A DNA stretch of 10,905 nt from an uncultured Collinsella sp. (GTDB lineage: Bacteria; Actinomycetota; Coriobacteriia; Coriobacteriales; Coriobacteriaceae). The DNA lies in NCBI GenBank assembly GCA_902476475.1, contig CABSDO010000073.1, forward strand, positions 1 to 10,905, written 5' to 3'. Every line of letters begins with the position of its first letter. Within the stretch, counting starts at the first letter, position 1. The notes beneath the pieces were generated by a model that made no database searches, was not told where the DNA came from, and saw only the letters and a program-made list of their open reading frames with translations. Shown here in pieces: positions 5,482 through 10,905 of the stretch. Made by a program: the position numbers and the translations under genes.

Positions 5482-8400
5482 TTGGAGAGGAAAGTTTTCG
5501 GCGGGGGGGGCAGAGAGTCACTGCTCTCTGCCTTGCGCTGGTTCTCGGCTTCGGATGTTTATCCGTCGGCGCGACGGCCGGTGTCGCATATGCGGCCACG
5601 GAATCGCGGGCTGCGTATACTGCGGATGAGTTTAAGATCACCCAGGACGGCGTGACCTATTCGTGTGAGACCACGGATAAGGGCACGGCGGAAATCACAT
5701 GTATTGTTGCCGACGACAGTGTGACCGCGGTGAGTGTGCCCGGCTCCATCGAGCATGGTGGCCAGACCTACAAAGTTACCGAACTTCGTTTCTCGTCTGG
5801 TATCGTGGCCAAGAACGTTGAGCAGCTGATGCTCCCCGACACGCTCGAAAAAATGTCCGGAGGAGGATTCAATTTCAGGAAGTTCGCAAAGGTCAAGGAG
5901 CTCCATATCCCTGGCTCTATCAAGAACTTCGACTGCCAGCTGCAAAGCGAACGCTCACTCGAAAAGCTCTATTTCGATGAGGGCGTCGAGGAGATTAGCG
6001 CCAACTCGATGGTCAATGGCTGCAGCAGCCTTTCGGAGATCGATCTCCCCTCCACCCTCAAAATGATTTCGGGCTCGGGCACCTTCAGCGGGGCTACGGC
6101 CCTCACAAGCATCGAGTTTCCAAAAGATGTCGCCTTCTCCGACACCATAACGGGCGTTTTCGGCGATTGCACGTCTCTGACAAGCGTGTCGTTGCCCGCT
6201 TCGGTTACCAAGATCCCCTCGGGCATGTTTCAAGGATGCACCTCTCTAACGTCCGTCACCGCGCTGAGCGAAATCGAGTCCATCGGGAATGGGGCGTTTC
6301 AGGATTGCTCGAGTTTGACCGGCATCGATTTCCCGGGCACATTGAAGAGCATCGGATCCTCTGCTTTCCAGGGGTGTGCCAACTTGGTGAGCGTGCCCAA
6401 TCTAAGCAAGGTAACAAACATGGGCAGCGGAGCTTTTCAAAGCTGCAAAAATCTGCAGGCGCCCGTTGACCTGTCCTCGCTTCAGAACATTCCGGACAAT
6501 GCGTTCTGCTACACGCCGGTTAAGATCGTGGGGCTCTGCGACAGCCTGAAGAGCATCGGTGACTGGGCCTTTATCCAGAGCAACGTTGCCGTCCAACTCC
6601 CCGAGACGCTCGGGAAAATTGGCAACTACGCATTTTATTACGGTACGTTGCCGGAGCAGCTTTCCATTCCCGACTCCGTGACTTCCGTCGGCACGGCTGC
6701 CTTCTCGGGCGTAGACGGCGTGAAGGACGTGACGATCGGGCGCGGCCTCACCAAAATACCTTCGGGTATGTTTGACGACAGCACGGTTCAAAAGATCACA
6801 ATCGAAAACAGCATGGACGACATCACCGGCTCGGAGAACCTCCCGAGTTCTGGCGTCGATATCGTCTACACGCGCGAGTCCATCGATGACGGCGTCGGCG
6901 ATAGCGTGAGCGGCGACAGCACCGAGACCCTTCAGGACCTGGTCGACGCGGCCCCCGTTGGCGAGGAGACCGTCATCAAACTGGAAAAGCACGTGAAGCT
7001 CGGCTCCACGCTCAGGATTCCTGCCGGGAAGATGATTAAGATCACGTCGGATGAGCCCTATACCATCTTGGCAACAAAGAATAGCAACGCCTCAGTACTG
7101 GTCAATGTTGCCGAGAGGGCATCCCTCGAGCTGTCGGGGAAAGTGTCCCTGAGGGGTCGTTACAACAAGGGCGCCATTATTTTCAGCAAGGGAGCGGTTG
7201 TGCTCTCTGACGAGGCCGTTGTGTACGACGGCACTGCGAGCAACGTCAATACGGGTGTCGTCGACGTGTCGGGAGACAAGGCCTCGCTTACCATGACGGG
7301 CGGCGTTATCGAGCAGTGCGAGCTGAAGGACGCGTATTGCGGCACTGTCCACGCGAAAGACGGCGCCCATGTTGTCATGAAGGGCGGCGTTATTCGCAAC
7401 AACGGAATCGTTACCGGAGATACTAACGGCTATCACCTCACATCTTCTGGCGTCATGTTGATGGGCAATGCTCGCTTTGACATGAGCGGAGGCAGCATCG
7501 AGGGCAACAGCGGCTATCGAGGCAGCGCGGTCCTTGCGTACAGTGAGGGGGAGGGCGACAGCCAAAGAGCCAAGTTTATGATGACCGGAGGTCAAATTTC
7601 GGGTAACAAGAGCAGTCGGCTTGAGAAGACCTTTGATCCTTCCGGAGCGGTTCACATCGAAGGCAACGCTGAGTTTACCTTGTTGAAGGACGGCAAGATC
7701 GAGGACAACATTGCGTATTCTGATGGCAAAGGCGGCGGAGTGTGCGTGGTCGATCGCGGCCTGCAGCAGGGTGGCAGGGACCATACCGCTTTCACTATGA
7801 AAGGTGGCTCTGTATCGGGTAACTCCGCTTCCGCCGGCGGAGGCATCTATACCTATTCGGATGACGTCACACTCAGCGCGGGCGAGATCAAGGACAATAC
7901 TGCTTGGAATATGGGTGGCGGCGTATATAGCGAAGGCAACGAGTATCTTGTCTATAGCACGCTCCACATCGAAAACGCTCTCGTTGTTGATAACCATGCG
8001 GATAAGCAGGGCGGCGGCATGTGGTTCTGCCCGACCGGAGATGCTAAGGTCTACGTCCAGGACGGCGGCCTGATCGCCAGGAACTCGGCTGGTGAGGCGG
8101 GAGACGACTTTGTCTTCACCGGCTCCAAAGACGCTAAATACAAACTGACCTTGGCCAACCGCGCCCCGGGGGGCGGAAAGGTCAGTTGGTACAAAGACGG
8201 TGGGCTGTTTAACCCCGAAGGCACTTATGCGGAAACAAACCCCGATGTCCCGCGATTCACGCCCGATGGTGACAACGGCGAGCCCCTGTCCTTTACCGAC
8301 GCCACGCCGAACGTCGCGCTTAAATCTGTGATGAGCGAGGATGTGTATAACCTCGGCGTCGACCAGACGTCGCTGACGATCTCCGGCAATACGGCCAGGC

Positions 8401-10905
8401 GGGGAGGCGGCATCGGCGCCAACGGCGGTGTCATCATCGGCAAGTCCGAGAACATCAAGATTCCCGTCAAAAAGGTCTGGGAGAACCCCAGGATTCCCCA
8501 TCCTGATAAGGTAAAAGTAAATCTCAAGAACGGTAATACCGTCATCGATTCGATCACCCTGAGCGAGTCCAACGGCTGGAAGGGTGTCTTCTCCAACTTG
8601 CCGCAGCGTGATGCTTCCGGCGCCGTGATCAAGTACGAGGTGGCCGAGGTGTCCGTCAAGGGCTACAGCTCCAAGGTCACCGGCGACGCCGAGCACGGCT
8701 TCACCGTGACCAACGCCTCCACGGCCAAGGTCTCGGTGCCCGTCGAGAAGAAGTGGGTCGGCCCGGCGGCCGCCAAGGCCACCGTGCGCCTGCTCGCCGA
8801 CGGCGAGGACACCGGCAGGTCGGTCGAGCTCACCGAGTCCAATAACTGGAAGGGCTCCTTCGAGGGCCTGGCCAAGTACTCCGAGTCCGGCGACGAGATC
8901 TCCTACACCGTGGCCGAGGACGCCGTCGAGGGCTACAGCTCGAAGGTCACCGGCGACGCCGAGCACGGCTTCACCGTGACCAACACCGTGAAGACGGGCG
9001 AGCTCGACGTCTCCAAGGCCGTCGCGGCGCGCGAGGGCCTGGCGGTCGACGCGGACAAGACATTTGAGTTTGCGGTCGAGGCCACCGATGCCGCGGGCCA
9101 CGGCGTGTCCGGCGCCTACGGTGACGCGACGTTCGAGGACGGCAAGGCGACCCTCAAGCTCAAAGATGGCCAGACGGCGAGGATCACGGGGCTGCCCGCG
9201 GGAACCGCCTACACGGTGACCGAACGTGCCGCCGATGGCTACAAGGCCGCGGTGAACGGAGCCGAGGGATCCAAGGCCGATGGCTCCATCTCGGCCGACC
9301 AGGTCTCCTCCGCCGCCTTCACCAACACCTTCGACCCCGCCCCCGCCACGGCGTCCGTCCCCGAGCTCACCAAGGTGCTCGCGGGCGGCCGCAAGCCCGG
9401 CCTCCAGGAGGGGGAGTTCGCCTTTGAGCTCTCCCTCGCCGACGGTGCGGGCAATGTGCTCGAGGGCTACCCGATCGAGGCGAGGAACGACAAGGACGGC
9501 AAGGTTTCCTTCGGCGAGCTCAGCTTCGCCAATCCGGGCACCTACCACGCGACCGTGACCGAGAAGGCAAGCGGCGATGTCCTGATTGAGGACGATGCGC
9601 ATGCCTACACCTTCGACATCACAGTGACTCAGGCCGGCGCCGGTCTTAAGGCCGAGATCTCCAACGAGCGGGGCAAGAAGACTTTCACCAACACCTTCAC
9701 GCCGCACGACAACACCAAGACCGTCACCAAGGCGGACGCCTCGGGCGCCAAGGTCGATGTGGATGGCAAGCTGGTGGGCGTGGGCGATACCCTCACCTAT
9801 ACCATCGGCTGGGCCAACAACAGCGTCGACGACAGGGGCGCCGCGCAGGCGGCCGACGTGACGGTAACCGATGTCCTGCCCAAGGGCGTTAACTATGTTG
9901 AGGGTTCTGCCGACGGCGCCGCCTACGATGCCGCGACGCGCACCCTTACCTGGTCTCTCGGCGAGCAGGCTGCGGGCGCCACGGGCACGCTCAGCTTTGA
10001 CGTGAAGGTCTCCGCCGAAGCTGCCGTGGTCGACGACATCTCCAACACCGCCACGGTCAAGGTGGGGGAGAACGAATCTCAGACCACGACGACCCATAAT
10101 AAGGTGTCCTGCGAGGGCAGCCTCACCGTCAAGAAGACGGTCGTCGGCGGCGACAGCCAGCGCGAGTTCGGCTTCACGGTCACGCTGACCGACGGGGACG
10201 GCGAGCCCGTCTCCGGCACCTTCGGCAAGGGCGAGCACGCCGTGACGTTCACGGACGGCAAGGCGACCTTCACGCTCAAGGACGGCGAGGAGAAGACCAT
10301 CGCCGGCCTGCCCGTGGGCGCGCGCTACACCGTGACCGAGGACGCCGCCGAGGGCTACACGACCACGGTCAACGGGGCTGACGGCTCCAAGGCCGAAGGC
10401 GCCGTGACCGAGGACGGCGCGACCGTCGCGTTCACCAATACGTACGGAACGGCTGCCGAGGGCAGGGACGTCTCCACCGCGGGGCTCTTCACCAAGACGC
10501 TCAAGGGCCGCGACTGGGCGGAGGGCGACAGCTTCCAGTTCGCGCTTGCGGGCGAGGACGGCGCCCCCATGCCCGAGGGATCTGCCGACGGCTCCAAGAC
10601 CGTCAGCGTGACGGCCGCCGGCACCAAGGCGGGCGATAGGGTCGCCTTCGACTTCGGCCCCATCCGCTACACGCTCGATGACATCAAGGATGCTGGGTTC
10701 GCCGAGGTCGGCGGCAAGCGCGTGCGCGCCAAGACCTTCACCTACACGGTGCGCGAGGTCAGGCCCGATGACGGCTCTGCCATCGCCGGCGTGGCCTACG
10801 ACGGCCACGTCGCCACGATGACGGTGACCGTGACCGATGACGGCTCCGGCAACCTCACGGCCACGACGCCCGCGATCGCGGAGGTGAGCGGCGGCGACTT
10901 CGTCA
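5482..10905 (+). CDS. Large modular surface adhesin, apparently phase-OFF, cut by the window edge
   Basis: The main frame (codons at 5511, 5514 and so on) is open to the right edge, giving about 1,808 residues if joined to the start. The only good start is TTG 5482, with GGAG (5471-5474) 7 nt upstream. It reads MERKVFGGGG and then enters eight G (5503-5510) in the wrong frame, ending at TGA 5653-5655 after 57 codons. With nine G it continues QRVTALCLALVLGFG..., a classical signal peptide cleaved after about residue 38 (VAYA/AT). The main frame itself has no ATG, GTG or TTG between its upstream stop (5427) and the signal peptide, only ATA and ATT. Ordered modules in ON numbering are BspA-like LRRs (about 85-465), a beta-helix (about 500-986), two Cna-B domains (991-1170), and pilin and DUF11-type stalk modules (from 1171). 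The sorting signal would lie beyond the window. A role in adhesion to host or mucus is inferred from the domains. Confidence 0.88.
5503..5510 (+). repeat. Poly-G tract (G8) inside the adhesin start region
   Basis: Eight consecutive G follow ggc at codons 7-10 of the TTG-initiated frame. Length 8 puts the start out of frame with the signal peptide; lengths 6, 9 or 12 put it in frame. Homopolymer G tracts of this size slip readily during replication and are also a common site of sequencing error. Confidence 0.95.
5733..6873 (+). other. BspA-like leucine-rich repeat region of the adhesin
   Basis: About fifteen degenerate LRR_5 units of 22-24 residues follow the pattern 'sLtsI.lP.tlksIg..aFqgC'. 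Examples are CTSLTSVSLPASVTKIPSGM, GNGAFQDCSSLTGIDFPG and IGDWAFIQSNVAVQLPETL. Such repeats form a curved solenoid in Bacteroides BspA and Trichomonas surface proteins and bind host matrix components or other bacteria. The ligand here is unknown. Confidence 0.85.
6975..8445 (+). other. Right-handed parallel beta-helix region of the adhesin
   Basis: Repeats of about 20-30 residues carry 'MTGG.I..N.A..GGG.Y' motifs: LTMTGGVIEQCELKD, FDMSGGSIEGNSGYRGSA, FMMTGGQISGNKSS, FTMKGGSVSGNSASAGGGIY and LTISGNTARRGGGIGANGG. This is the pectate-lyase-like beta-helix pattern of many surface proteins. No catalytic residues of a polysaccharide lyase are obvious, so it is more likely structural or ligand-binding. 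Confidence 0.78.
8451..10905 (+). other. Cna-B and pilin-type stalk modules of the adhesin
   Basis: Two Cna-B domains (8451-8715, 8721-8990) show the isopeptide triad pattern: Lys in VKKVW or EKKW, Glu in YEVAE or YTVAE, Asn in FTVTN. Next come a pilin-like module (8991-9330, ending AAFTNTF), an FctA/Spy0128-like module (9345-9699, LTKVLAGGRKPGLQEGEFAF), a DUF11-like module (9700-10100, VGDTLTYTIGWANN...VTDVLPKGVNYVEGSA), a second pilin-like module (10107-10446, related to the first) and a second FctA-like module cut by the window edge. Self-formed isopeptide bonds would make this a rigid, protease-resistant stalk. The alternation suggests module duplication. Confidence 0.8.
8661..8984 (+). 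repeat. 54-bp direct repeat in the two Cna-B domains
   Basis: Bases 8661-8714 and 8931-8984 are identical except at one position (8671 c, 8941 g). Both encode GYSSKVTGDAEHGFTVTN. The period is 270 bp, exactly 90 codons, so recombination would remove or add one Cna-B unit in frame. Confidence 0.92.

Noticed and set aside
5444..5629. 61-codon plus-strand frame starting at TTG 5444 as the real adhesin N-terminus
   Set aside because: It is in a third frame relative to the signal peptide, has no hydrophobic core and stops at 5629. The TTG 5482 frame gives a much better N-terminus if the G-tract is one base longer.
7092..10808. A 1,238-codon open frame on the minus strand
   Set aside because: It lies entirely antisense to the adhesin, whose plus-strand frame carries recognisable LRR, beta-helix and Cna-B modules. 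The minus product is low-complexity Gly/Ala/Val/His/Asp-rich sequence with no known domain, as expected from the shadow of repetitive GC-rich coding DNA.
1..10905. CRISPR array, prophage or transposase
   Set aside because: No regularly spaced short repeats, no phage structural or integrase genes and no transposase motifs are present anywhere in the window.

Overview
The window looks like a chromosomal segment from a high-GC gut actinobacterium of the class Coriobacteriia, most likely Collinsella or a close relative. This is inferred from the GC-rich codon use, the protein style (IlvE, DedA, LemA) and the long modular surface adhesin with BspA-type repeats, a beta-helix and a Cna-B stalk. No 16S or other taxonomic marker is present, so the genus is not certain.

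Left part (1-1978): the C-terminal end of a DedA-family membrane protein closes with a strong terminator. A promoter-like region follows, then a possible 49-codon leader ORF whose stop overlaps the start of ilvE, then the branched-chain aminotransferase gene ilvE with its own terminator. The gene-free stretch 1499-1978 is full of structure. It holds a 23-bp perfect inverted repeat wrapped around the ilvE terminator, a separate 25-bp near-perfect inverted pair bounding about 212 bp, and a terminator facing left that ends the lemA transcript.

Middle part (1979-5250): lemA (minus strand) is divergent from a TetR/AcrR-type regulator (plus strand). The regulator runs up to the 3' end of a tRNA-Ser(UGA) gene on the minus strand. 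On the other side of that tRNA, a plus-strand gene encodes a tRNA adenosine deaminase (TadA) domain joined in one reading frame to a complete type I glycerate kinase. The natural start of that gene (3471, good Shine-Dalgarno) is out of frame with the rest. The break lies at or next to a 12-bp GC palindrome.

Right part (5251-10905): after an AT-rich intergenic region, a very large secreted or cell-wall-linked adhesin gene runs off the right edge. Its product has a signal peptide, BspA-like leucine-rich repeats, a right-handed beta-helix, two Cna-B domains and alternating pilin-type and DUF11-like stalk modules. No ATG, GTG or TTG start is in frame upstream of the signal peptide. The only well-placed start (TTG at 5482 with GGAG 7 nt upstream) is separated from the main frame by a run of eight G. 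Nine G (or six) would join them, so this copy reads as the OFF state of a slipped-strand phase-variable adhesin, unless the tract length is a sequencing error. This is the most interesting signal in the window.
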